DNA of 25,133 nt. It comes from Streptomyces sp. NRRL S-118 (GTDB lineage Bacteria; Actinomycetota; Actinomycetes; Streptomycetales; Streptomycetaceae). This document shows, piece after piece, positions 7,237 to 14,266 of the stretch; position 1 is the first letter of the stretch; each line of letters begins with the position of its first letter. The notes below the pieces were generated by a model. It had not been told where the DNA came from. It saw nothing but the letters and a program-made list of their open reading frames with translations, and made no database searches. Made by a program: the position numbers and the translations under genes. The DNA is taken from the NCBI RefSeq assembly GCF_000716335.1, contig NZ_KL591002.1:731123-756255 (forward strand). The letters run 5' to 3'.

Positions 7237-8080
7237 GGGGGGTCTCCTCGGTGAGCCCGGCGGCGGCGCGGAGCCGCCCGGGGAGTGTGGTCTCGGCGGT
7301 GACGCGCAGGGCCGCGAAGGACGCGGACACGCCCATCAGCCGCGGCACCTGGCGGATGGTCACCGCGTCGCCGTGCGTGATGAGCCCGTCCAGTACCGCT
7401 TCCGCCAGGACGTGGTTGAGGTGCACCAGCGCCTCGGACACGGAGCAGCCCGCGGTGGCGAGGTACAGGTGGCGGTGGACCGGTGCGCGGTCCGCCGCCC
7501 CCGCGCGCCCGGGCACGCGGAAGGTCAGGTCCGGGGCGGCGGGCAGTGCGGCGTCCCCGTGGAACAGCTTGAGCAGCCGGCGCAGGGCGGCGGTCTCGGA
7601 CGCCGGCCCCGGTCCGGCCCAGGCCGCCGAGCCGTCGTCGGCGGTGTGGGCGAAGGCGAACCGGTCGCGGAGGTTGGCGGGGTTGCCCGCCAGGAACACC
7701 GTACGGGTGAAGGAACGCCGCCACAGGGCGGCGCGCTCCCCGGTCAGCGACAGGGCGAACGCGCAGGTGGACCGGGCCCATCGGGCCAGGTCGAGCCGTC
7801 CGATCACCACGGCGGCCATGGTGTCCTCGGCGTCGTCGACGCCCTCTGTACCCTCGGTGTCCTCGATGTGCTCGGTCTTCGGCGCGAGGCCGCCGCCGCT
7901 CGCGTCACGGCCGCCTTCGCCGGGCCGGGAGCCGGTGCCCTGGGCGGCGGCCCGGAGGGCGGCCTGGGCTGCCAGGAGCCCGTCGGCGGACGCGAGGTCG
8001 AAGCGCCCGGCGAGGTCGGGCCGGGCGGTGCGGATCCGTGCGGCGACCGCCTGCCGCAGCCGCTCCTGGGTCGGCGTCAC
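7229..8080 (-). CDS. Uncharacterised actinobacterial protein with acidic linker (possibly DUF6182-like)
   Basis: A 283-residue protein with no function I can name; it resembles sequences I recall being labelled DUF6182 in Streptomyces, but I cannot confirm this. The start is GTG at 8080, overlapping the upstream stop (GTGA, 8077-8080). An N-terminal helical part (QERLRQAVAARIRTARPDL) is joined by an acidic, Thr-rich linker (68-87, KTEHIEDTEGTEG...) to a larger domain with the striking segments RRSFTRTVFLAGNPANL (121-137), PVHRHLYLATAG (200-211) and ALVHLNHVLAEAVLDGL (217-233). The many His and Arg residues there suggest a ligand or phosphate-binding site. There is no signal peptide or membrane segment. 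Its position directly between the ArgRS-like gene and the LysR-domain gene, with overlaps on both sides, suggests these proteins work together. Confidence 0.72.
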   Translation of the reverse strand: MTPTQERLRQAVAARIRTARPDLAGRFDLASADGLLAAQAALRAAAQGTGSRPGEGGRDASGGGLAPKTEHIEDTEGTEGVDDAEDTMAAVVIGRLDLARWARSTCAFALSLTGERAALWRRSFTRTVFLAGNPANLRDRFAFAHTADDGSAAWAGPGPASETAALRRLLKLFHGDAALPAAPDLTFRVPGRAGAADRAPVHRHLYLATAGCSVSEALVHLNHVLAEAVLDGLITHGDAVTIRQVPRLMGVSASFAALRVTAETTLPGRLRAAAGLTEETPLD

Positions 8081-9228
8081 AGGTACACCGCCGAGAGCAG
8101 GTCGGCGGCCGGTGCCGGTCCGCGCCTGCCGAGCAGGCCGGACGTCAGCCGGTACGGGTCGACGTACCGGTGGTCGCGGCGGTGGCGTCCCAGACGCGCG
8201 GGCAGGGTCTCCGGATCTCCCGCTCCGGCCGCGGCGAGCAGCCGCTCCGCCCGGGACATGGACTGGCGCAGCAGGTCGGCCCGGAAGGACTGCTGCCGGC
8301 CGGGGCCGAGCAGCGCGATGAAGTACAGCCGCATGCCGAGCCGGACGACGGGCGGCGGGTACGCGGCGAGGGCTTCGGTGAGCAGGGCGCCGGCGTGGTG
8401 GTCCTGCCAGCCGCCGTGGCGGGCCGAGCGGATGCGGCCGTCGATGGGGACCCGGCCGACGGGGACCCGGCGCACGGCCGGGCCGAGCGCGCCCAGGACC
8501 CGTTCGAGCTGCTGGTAGTCCGGGTCCAGCTCGGTGTCGTAGACGAGCACCACCTCGTCGAAGTCCGCTGCGAGCGGCAGGAGTTCGCGGAGCGCGCAGG
8601 CGAGGTAGTTGGGCCGGCCGGCGGCGGTGACGATCTGCCGCAGCGGCAGTCCGTACCGGGTCGCGTCGAGGTAGACCGGGCCGCCGGTGCCCCGCTGGTC
8701 CAGGCACATGCCCAGCGCGCCGAGGCGCTCGATCATCCCGTCCAGGTCCAGCCCCGGCGGCTGGTGGCGCGTGAGCCCCGGGTCGTGCATGCCGAGGGCG
8801 GCGTAGTGCCCGGCCCACAGCCGCAGGACGCGGGCGCCCGCGGGGTGCACCCAGCCGCGCTCGGCGGCCACCGCGTACGGCTCGAGCGCCTCGGCGGGGG
8901 CGGGCCGGGCTTCGGCCCGGAAGCCGATGTACAGCTCCCCGATCCGCTCCTCCGTCAGGTCGTCGTAGTCGGTGTCCCCGCGCGTGCGGTCGAGGTACTC
9001 CCAGAAGGCGAGCGTCTGTTCGGTGGGGTGGTAGGTGGTGGGGCTGTAGCGGAAGGTGACGTCCGCCACGCCGCGGGTGGCCCGGTACATCACGTCCGTC
9101 CACAGCAGGCCCTTGAGGTGGCTGGGGGTCAGCGGCTTGGACGGGGTGATCGTGATGGGGGCCAGCAGGACCCGGCCGCCGACGGGCGCGGGGCCGGCCG
9201 TGGCGGGTGCGTGGGTCAGAGCCGTCAC
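8077..9228 (-). CDS. Arginyl-tRNA-synthetase-like protein, truncated and with degenerate catalytic signatures
   Basis: A 383-residue protein that reads as a divergent class Ia aminoacyl-tRNA synthetase core, closest in pattern to ArgRS. Residues 23-60 correspond to the first half of the Rossmann fold; the HIGH site is TPSH (34-37) within KPLTPSHLKG, where ArgRS has PLHVGHLR. Residues 184-250 follow the second half closely: YLDATRYGLPLRQIV, GRPNYLACALREL, then FDEVVLVYDTELDPDYQQL, where ArgRS has D-T-x-x-G/YG, DGTxxYLxRDI and FDxxIYVVGxxQxxHFxQL. The KMSKS site is replaced by GRIRSARHGG (264-273). Residues 294-335 resemble the start of the ArgRS helical domain, but the protein stops near 383 instead of about 550-590, so most of the anticodon-binding (DALR) domain and the N-terminal Add1 domain are missing. 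GTG start at 9228, GAGGAG six bases upstream, GTGA overlap. Likely a recruited adenylating or binding enzyme; homology is inferred by eye. Confidence 0.72.
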   Translation of the reverse strand: MTALTHAPATAGPAPVGGRVLLAPITITPSKPLTPSHLKGLLWTDVMYRATRGVADVTFRYSPTTYHPTEQTLAFWEYLDRTRGDTDYDDLTEERIGELYIGFRAEARPAPAEALEPYAVAAERGWVHPAGARVLRLWAGHYAALGMHDPGLTRHQPPGLDLDGMIERLGALGMCLDQRGTGGPVYLDATRYGLPLRQIVTAAGRPNYLACALRELLPLAADFDEVVLVYDTELDPDYQQLERVLGALGPAVRRVPVGRVPIDGRIRSARHGGWQDHHAGALLTEALAAYPPPVVRLGMRLYFIALLGPGRQQSFRADLLRQSMSRAERLLAAAGAGDPETLPARLGRHRRDHRYVDPYRLTSGLLGRRGPAPAADLLSAVYL

Positions 9229-10742
9229 GGACGGCTCCTCTCCGCGGCGGCGACGAGTGCCACCAGCTCGTCGCGGGAGGGTGCCGTACGGCCGGGGGCG
9301 GAGGGGGCGGGCGCCTGCCGTACGCGGGTGACGAACTTCTCGTCGCCCAGGAGTTCGGCGGGCGTGGTCAGGCTCATCAGCATGCGGGTCAGGCCCCGCC
9401 AGACCACGCCGTCGCTGCGCGCCGCGGCGGCGATCTCGGCGGACGTCGGCGGCCGGTCGGGGTCCGCGGCCCGGGGTGCCGCCGCGGGTCCCGCCGAGGA
9501 TGCCGGTGCCGCCGAGGGGGCCGGTGTCGCCGAGGATGCCGCTGTCTCCGAGGGAGCCGGTGTGCCCTGGACCGCGGCCCGCCAGCGGGTGATGCGGTCG
9601 CGGTCGGCGGCCGCCGCGTGGTCGTACCACGGCCGGTGGAGCGCTTCCGCCGCCCGGGCCACCGCCCGGCTCTGCGCCGGGCCGACGGCCGGGTGCCGGG
9701 CCAGTTCGTCCGCGAGCAGGAAGGCGTGCGCCAGCGCCAGGGACATGCCGCGCCCGAAGAGCGGGTTGGTGACGCACGCCGCGTCGCCGACCGTGAAGAG
9801 GCCCGCGACCCGGCACTGGGTGGCGGCCCAGCGCAGGGCGTTGGGCGGACTGGTGATGGCGAAGACGGGCGAGATCGGCTCCGAGACACCCGGTTCGAGC
9901 CACGGCCCGAGGCCGGGTGTGGCGCGGGCGAGCGCGGTGAAGCCGGCCCGGGTGCGCAGCCCGGCGAGCGCGTGGTCGCCGGGGAGGGTGGCCAGGGCGA
10001 TGGAGAAGGTGTCGTTGTCGGCGGGGTGCAGCACCCCGGCGTAGTGGTCCCAGATGTCACCCGCCGCGTTGCCCCGGTTGACCGGGCCCGGGTAACCGCC
10101 TTCTCCGGTCAGGCGGTAGAAGCGGGAGTAGCCGGCCAGCCCGGACGGGCTGGTCACGTCGTCGCCGACGGGTACGCCGGCCCTGCTCAGCCAGGCCCGG
10201 GCCATCGCCCGGTGCCCGGTGGCGTCCACGACGAGGTCGGCGGGGACGCGTTCGCCGCGGTCGGTGACGACGGCGCGGACGCGGCGGCCGGCCGGGTCGA
10301 GCTCCACGCCCCGGACCGTCGTGTCGTGCTGGATCAGGACACCCGGCAGGTCGCGCACGGCCCGGTACAGGACCAGCTCGAAGCTGGTACGGCGACAGGC
10401 GAGGGCGACCAGGTCGTCGTCGCCCGGCTCCCGGTCGCGGTCGGTGGCGCCGGGCGGCATCGCGAGGGTGAGGTCGAGCTCCTTGGCGCCCGTGGCGCGC
10501 GCCGCGGACAGCACCTGGGGCGCGCGGGCGCGCAGCAGCGTGACGCCCAGCGACGTGAGGGTGTGGGAGTGGGACGCCTGCGGGACGGTGGGGCGCACCC
10601 AGCGGCCCGCGGACTCGCCGACGGACCACTGGGGCGGCCGGGCGGAACGTTCCAGGATCAGGACGCGACAGCCGGTCGCGGAGAGGGCGAGCGCGGTGGC
10701 GAGGCCCGCGACGCCCCCTCCCGCTATGACGGCGTTGCGCAT
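9225..10742 (-). CDS. FAD-dependent monooxygenase (PHBH-like / geranylgeranyl-reductase-like fold)
   Basis: A 505-residue group A flavoprotein. FAD-binding GGGVAG is at 8-13, with the strand end and ribose-binding acid in RVLILER (26-32); the segment VPQASHSHTLT (53-63) is typical of the subfamily with VPQxxHxH; the second FAD motif is FTVGDAACVTNPLFGRGMS (316-334). The flavin-halogenase WxWxIP motif is not seen, so hydroxylation, epoxidation or oxidative rearrangement is more likely than halogenation. An Ala/Pro/Ser-rich linker at 394-430, encoded by four 18-bp tandem repeats, separates the core from a C-terminal helical segment (PPTSAEIAAAARSDGVVWRG). The start is one base after the methyltransferase stop, and the stop overlaps the ArgRS-like start (GTGA). 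NAD(P)H-dependent function is expected; the substrate is unknown. Confidence 0.88.
   Translation of the reverse strand: MRNAVIAGGGVAGLATALALSATGCRVLILERSARPPQWSVGESAGRWVRPTVPQASHSHTLTSLGVTLLRARAPQVLSAARATGAKELDLTLAMPPGATDRDREPGDDDLVALACRRTSFELVLYRAVRDLPGVLIQHDTTVRGVELDPAGRRVRAVVTDRGERVPADLVVDATGHRAMARAWLSRAGVPVGDDVTSPSGLAGYSRFYRLTGEGGYPGPVNRGNAAGDIWDHYAGVLHPADNDTFSIALATLPGDHALAGLRTRAGFTALARATPGLGPWLEPGVSEPISPVFAITSPPNALRWAATQCRVAGLFTVGDAACVTNPLFGRGMSLALAHAFLLADELARHPAVGPAQSRAVARAAEALHRPWYDHAAAADRDRITRWRAAVQGTPAPSETAASSATPAPSAAPASSAGPAAAPRAADPDRPPTSAEIAAAARSDGVVWRGLTRMLMSLTTPAELLGDEKFVTRVRQAPAPSAPGRTAPSRDELVALVAAAERSRP
9493..9564. repeat. Four imperfect 18-bp tandem repeats in the FAD monooxygenase linker
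   Basis: Units at 9493-9510, 9511-9528, 9529-9546 and 9547-9564, each close to GCCGAGGATGCCGGTGTC. They encode the repeated Thr-Pro-Ala-Pro-Ser/Ala linker on the minus strand. The six-codon unit keeps the frame. Confidence 0.8.
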
Positions 10743-10743
10743 G

Positions 10744-11604
10744 TCAGCTCCTCCTCCCGTGGACGAAGAACACCCTGCGCACGTCGCGCACCGAGCGCGG
10801 CGGCACCGGGTCGGGCCAGCGGCCGAAGTCGGCGCCCTCCTCCCCCGGCTGCACGGCGCGCACGTCGAAGCCGTACCGCGCGAAGAGCTCCTCCGGCTCG
10901 TCGCTGCCGAACAGCCAGGGGCAGCCCCAGCCGGAGAACACGTCGAGCAGGCCGCGCATGTGCGGCAGGGTGAGGGCGGCGGCGTTGACGATGTCGGCGG
11001 CGATCCGGCTGCCGGGGGCCGAGACGGCCGCGACCCGCTGCAGGATGCGGTGGGTGTCCGGCTCGGGGATGTAGTACAGCAGTCCTTCGAGCAGCCAGGT
11101 CGACGGAAGCGCCGGGTCGTACCCGGCGTCGCACAGGTCGCGCTCCCAGTCGGGCGAGGTGAGGTCGACCGCGACGCGGCGGTGGTCGGTGCGGGGCCGT
11201 GCCGCCGCACCGAGCTGCTCCTCCTTGTACGCCAGTACGGCGGGCCGGTCGACCTCGTACCAGCGGACGTGGGACGGCCAGTCCAGGCGGTAGGCGCGCG
11301 AGTCCATGCCGGCCGGGGCGAGCACGATCTGCGTCATGGCCGGGTCCTGCGCCGCGTCCTGGAGGTAGTCGTCGAAGAACCGGGTGCGGATGGCGTTGTA
11401 GTCGGGGGTGGACGGCAGGGTGCGTTCCCGGCCGGGCGGGAAGGTGGCGGCACGCACCTCGGCGAGCAGCTCGGGGCCGATGTCCCCGGCCAGGGCCGCC
11501 GCGTACGGGTCCTCGTAGAGCCGGTCGGGGCGCTTGCTCTCGGCGGCCCGGAGGGCGGCGGTGAGCAGGGCGGTCCGCTCGACGGCGTCCAGCGATGCGG
11601 TCAT
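10744..11604 (-). CDS. SAM-dependent methyltransferase of the leucine-carboxyl-methyltransferase (LCMT/TIGR00027) family
   Basis: A 286-residue LCMT-type methyltransferase. Family marks are the N-terminal helix MTASLDAVERTALLTAALRA, RPDRLYEDPYAAALAG (25-40), NAIRTRFFDDYL (70-81), motif I APAGMDSRAYRLDW (96-109), the ribose-binding acid in WYEVDRPAV (115-123), VAVDLTSPDW (around 143-152) and LLEGLLYYIPE (around 170-180). Motif I normally starts GxGLDTR; here the first Gly is Ala, a small change that is probably tolerated. Members of this family O-methylate carboxyls or hydroxyls of natural products, with some known in polyketide and mycolate-related pathways. The ATG overlaps the GH3 stop (ATGA, 11601-11604). 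Being coded between the GH3 synthetase and the FAD oxygenase, it may methylate a free carboxyl or a phenol of the intermediate. Confidence 0.88.
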   Translation of the reverse strand: MTASLDAVERTALLTAALRAAESKRPDRLYEDPYAAALAGDIGPELLAEVRAATFPPGRERTLPSTPDYNAIRTRFFDDYLQDAAQDPAMTQIVLAPAGMDSRAYRLDWPSHVRWYEVDRPAVLAYKEEQLGAAARPRTDHRRVAVDLTSPDWERDLCDAGYDPALPSTWLLEGLLYYIPEPDTHRILQRVAAVSAPGSRIAADIVNAAALTLPHMRGLLDVFSGWGCPWLFGSDEPEELFARYGFDVRAVQPGEEGADFGRWPDPVPPRSVRDVRRVFFVHGRRS

Positions 11605-13412
11605 GACGGTGAACCTTCTTCCTGTACGGGCGGTACGGGCTGCGCGGGCGCCGCGCGGAGTGCGGGGGACGCTGGGGACGCGGGACGTGCGGGGTCCGCG
11701 GGCGGGGCGGCGTGCGCGGCCGGGGCGGGCCCGGGGACGCGGCCGGTGAGCCGCTGCCACTGCTCCGGGTCCTGACGGAACAGCCGGTCCTTGACCTGGG
11801 TGGGGCGTACGCCTGCCGCCACGGTGGACTGCCAGTCGTGCAGAAACGCTTCGGCGGAGAGCAGCGTGACGGTGGGTGCGGCCAGCCGCCCGGAGCGGCG
11901 GGCGTCGCGGTAGCCGGCCGACTCGCGCTCCAGGGCGCCGTCGAGCCGGCCGGTGAACCGCCGGGTCTCGTCGTCGGTCCACGGAGTGCGCGGGGCGAGG
12001 GCGAAGGCGTAGGCGGGGGCGGCGGTCCCGGCACTCCGCGCCACCCGGCAGGCGGCGTTGCGGACCTCCAGGCCCCCGGCGTCCAGGGCCGCGGCCAGGG
12101 CGCGGATCACCTGGGCCTCGCGCAGCCGCTCCCCCACCGCGTCGGAGAGGGTCGCGCGGCCGGCGTACTCGACACGGGGCACGCCGTCGACCCGGTCGGT
12201 GACCCGGACGACATCGCCGACGGCGTACCGGTACAGACCGCCGACATGACTGAACACCACGTGGTAGTCGCGGCCCGTCTCCAGTTCCTCGGGCCGCAGG
12301 GTGGCGGTGTCCGGGGCCAGCTCGGCGCCGGCGTCGGCGAACTCGTACACCGAGGCCGTCACCACCAGGCTGCCGGCGCTGCGGTGGCGGTCCAGGGCGA
12401 CGCCCACGGGTCCCTCGGAGGCGGCCACGGGAGCGGGCAGCACGGTCACCCCGGCGCCGAACTCCTCCCTCAGGCGCGGCAGGTACAGGGAGGCGACGCC
12501 GGTGGTCCAGCAGAACAGCGCCTTCAGGTGCGGCCAGACGTCGGCCGGGCGCACCGTGCCGGAGCGGGCGGCGAGCCGTTCCAGCTCGGCCGCGCGGTGC
12601 GGGTTGGGGGCGCCGGAGGGCAGCCCGCCGACGGTGCCGTCGTGGACCTCCTTGACGATCCGCGACCACCACAGGTTCAGCTGGTACGGAACCGCCGCGA
12701 CCATCGCCGGGTTGATGCCGATCACGCAGCGCACGTCGCTCTCCACCGCGAGCCGCAGGCGCAGGTACATCTTCTCCAGGTGGGCGCCGGGTTCCACCGG
12801 CACGGGCAGGGTGGCCCAGGGGGCGGAGGTGCCGGGTTCGGCCGACAGCGGCTCACCGAACTTCTCGCCGAAGTCGACCTGGCTCGCCCCGACGTGGGGG
12901 CGCCCCGAGGCGGTGGTCGGCGGGGCGGCGAGCGGGTCGTGCTTGAGGTTGAGGACCGCGTCCGGCCGGGCGATCACCTCGGGGAAGTGCTCGATCAGCG
13001 GCGCCCAGGCGGCGTAGTAGAAGGGGAAGAAGGTGGTGTGCATGAAACGCGCGGTGACCGGGATCTTCTTGTGTGCCCCGGTGGTGCCGCTGCTGGTGAA
13101 GAACACCACGGGCGGGTCGGCGCTCAGCACGTTCGGCTCGCCGGCGGCGGCGCGCTCGATCCAGGGGCCCAGGGTCCGGTAGTCCTGGACGGGGACCGCC
13201 TTGCGCCAGTCGTCCAGGGTGCGGATCCGCTCGAAGCCGTGTTCCTTCCCGTACGCGGTGGAGGCGTTGAACCCGACGAGGTCGTCCAGCACCCGCTGCT
13301 GGTGCGCGGCCGCGTCGGCGTGCGCGGCGCGCAGCCGCTCCCGCTCGGCCAGGACGCGTTCGCGGTAGCGGCGCAGCCTGTCCGGGTCGGTCCAGGTGTC
13401 AGGCGAGTTCAT
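11601..13412 (-). CDS. GH3-family acyl-adenylating amide synthetase
   Basis: A 603-residue GH3 protein of the adenylate-forming (ANL) superfamily. ATP-binding motif 1 is FFTSSGTTG (104-112), followed by the typical KKIPVT; motif 2 is the ASEG at 331-334; motif 3 is GGLYRYAVGDVVRV (391-404), the most characteristic GH3 stretch; the C-terminal domain follows (YAGRATLSDAVGERL). Plant GH3 enzymes (JAR1, GH3.x) adenylate jasmonate, auxin or benzoates and transfer them to amino acids, and some bacteria carry homologues. Here it is the second gene of an operon that also holds an ArgRS-like protein, so joining a carboxylic acid to an amine or amino acid is the natural proposal (inference). The last 45 residues are an Ala/Pro-rich tail. 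Start ATG at 13412 overlaps the kinase stop by 14 bases. No plant-like substrate specificity can be read. Confidence 0.9.
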   Translation of the reverse strand: MNSPDTWTDPDRLRRYRERVLAERERLRAAHADAAAHQQRVLDDLVGFNASTAYGKEHGFERIRTLDDWRKAVPVQDYRTLGPWIERAAAGEPNVLSADPPVVFFTSSGTTGAHKKIPVTARFMHTTFFPFYYAAWAPLIEHFPEVIARPDAVLNLKHDPLAAPPTTASGRPHVGASQVDFGEKFGEPLSAEPGTSAPWATLPVPVEPGAHLEKMYLRLRLAVESDVRCVIGINPAMVAAVPYQLNLWWSRIVKEVHDGTVGGLPSGAPNPHRAAELERLAARSGTVRPADVWPHLKALFCWTTGVASLYLPRLREEFGAGVTVLPAPVAASEGPVGVALDRHRSAGSLVVTASVYEFADAGAELAPDTATLRPEELETGRDYHVVFSHVGGLYRYAVGDVVRVTDRVDGVPRVEYAGRATLSDAVGERLREAQVIRALAAALDAGGLEVRNAACRVARSAGTAAPAYAFALAPRTPWTDDETRRFTGRLDGALERESAGYRDARRSGRLAAPTVTLLSAEAFLHDWQSTVAAGVRPTQVKDRLFRQDPEQWQRLTGRVPGPAPAAHAAPPADPARPASPASPALRAAPAQPVPPVQEEGSPS

Positions 13413-14073
13413 GGGCGAGTGCCTCCTGTATGTCGCGCGCGGTGCGCTCCGGGTCGCCGTCGGCGCGGACGACCGTCACCGGCAGGTGCCTGATCTCGTC
13501 CCGCATGGTCTTGGCGAGGTCGCTCTGGTACCGCTCGAAGCCGTCCCGGTCGGGCTGGTCCCCGTAGTACTCCAGCCGGTTGAGGGCGGTGCCGCCGCGG
13601 GTGCGCCCCCACGCGGTCCGCGGGGGCACGTCGAGGTAGATCACGCGGCGCGGCCGGGGCAGGGTGCGCCACCAGGCGAACATGGGGTTCTCGGGCACGC
13701 CGGCCAGCCGGCACTTGGCCAGCAGCTTGTAGTAGTACGAGTCCACGACGGCCGGGGTGCCGGTGCGGTCGTCCAGCAGCCGGTCGCGCAGGTGGAGGAC
13801 CGCGGTCTGGATCAGCGTGGTGAAGAACTCCGGTGACCAGGCGTCGGGCCGGGCGGCGACGTCGGTGACCACGGCCCGGCGGAGCCGGCGTATGAGGTCG
13901 TGCTCGCGGTCGAGGAAGGCGTCGTCGGCGGAGACGAGCCGCCAGGGCGCGGACGCCTCGCGCAGACGTCTCATGGCGGAGGACTTGCCGGCGTAGTCGG
14001 CGCCGAGCAGCACGCAGAAGGCGGGACCGGCCTGCCCGGCCGGTGAGTCGGCTGTGGAGTGGTCCAGGACCAT
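13399..14073 (-). CDS. P-loop kinase, thymidylate-kinase-like
   Basis: A 224-residue P-loop NTPase. Walker A is GADYAGKS (24-31). VVDSYYYKLLAK matches the DR[YFW]-like region of nucleoside-monophosphate kinases, and VIYLDVPPRTAWGR matches the strand leading to the lid (LDVxPxxAxxR). This resembles dTMP kinase but lacks clear thymidine-specific residues, so the acceptor may be a different nucleotide, sugar or small metabolite. Start choice is uncertain: ATG at 14073 gives a sensible N-terminus; an in-frame GTG at 14085 is possible, and neither has a strong ribosome site. The frame is open further upstream, but that stretch crosses the AT-rich promoter-like region. It is the first gene of the ten-gene operon, followed by GH3 with a 14-base overlap. 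It may phosphorylate a pathway intermediate. Confidence 0.78.
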   Translation of the reverse strand: MVLDHSTADSPAGQAGPAFCVLLGADYAGKSSAMRRLREASAPWRLVSADDAFLDREHDLIRRLRRAVVTDVAARPDAWSPEFFTTLIQTAVLHLRDRLLDDRTGTPAVVDSYYYKLLAKCRLAGVPENPMFAWWRTLPRPRRVIYLDVPPRTAWGRTRGGTALNRLEYYGDQPDRDGFERYQSDLAKTMRDEIRHLPVTVVRADGDPERTARDIQEALAHELA

Positions 14074-14140
14074 GGAGAAGTGCACCCCCGGATGGTTCGG
14101 CGTGGCGGTCGCGGCCGGCTGCTGCGGCCTGCCGGTACGC

Positions 14141-14180
14141 CCGAGAACGTTACGTAGATACCGTTCGGTATTCCGGTCGG
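14141..14180 (-). promoter_or_regulatory. Promoter/operator region of the ten-gene operon
   Basis: An AT-rich island upstream of the kinase start. It contains the palindrome ATACCG-TT-CGGTAT (14158-14171), the palindromes AACGTT (14146-14151) and TACGTA (14151-14156) and, read on the minus strand, TAACGT as a possible -10 element. CGGAAT on the minus strand (14170-14175) also resembles a sigma-R-type -35, but the spacing to GTT is wrong. The palindrome looks like an operator for a TetR-type regulator, including autoregulator (butyrolactone) receptors; the exact promoter is not certain. Confidence 0.4.
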
Positions 14181-14199
14181 GAGGGTGTCGCGGGAACGA

Positions 14200-14236
14200 C
14201 CCCGGCAAGTCCCCGAAGTGTCGGGGCCTGCCGGGG
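14200..14236 (-). terminator. Stem-loop after the alpha/beta hydrolase gene
   Basis: CCCCGGCA (14200-14207) pairs with TGCCGGGG (14229-14236), and CCCCGA (14211-14216) with TCGGGG (14221-14226), around an AGTG loop and a small internal bulge. It lies 30 bases after the hydrolase stop (minus strand) and upstream of the promoter region of the ten-gene operon, so it probably separates the two minus-strand transcripts. Confidence 0.6.
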
Positions 14237-14266
14237 CCGGTCCTGCAGCGCACCCGGTTCCGGCCG

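Noticed and set aside
8077..9228. Terpene synthase or cyclodipeptide synthase reading of this gene
   Set aside because: The Asp-rich DTDYDD stretch (85-90) is not in a DDxxD/NSE context, and CDPS marker residues are not seen; the ArgRS-like order of motifs is the better explanation.
9225..10742. Flavin-dependent halogenase
   Set aside because: The fold is right, but the WxWxIP motif of halogenases is not visible; a monooxygenase is the safer call.
14141..14180. SigR-type promoter (GGAAT...GTT) for the ten-gene operon, driven by the sigma factor of the window
   Set aside because: CGGAAT is present on the minus strand, but the nearest GTT is 21 bases away instead of about 18, so the match is not convincing.
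14074..14253. N-terminal extension of the P-loop kinase to 14253
   Set aside because: It would run through the palindromic, AT-rich promoter-like region and part of the stem-loop at 14200-14236, and its residues look non-coding.
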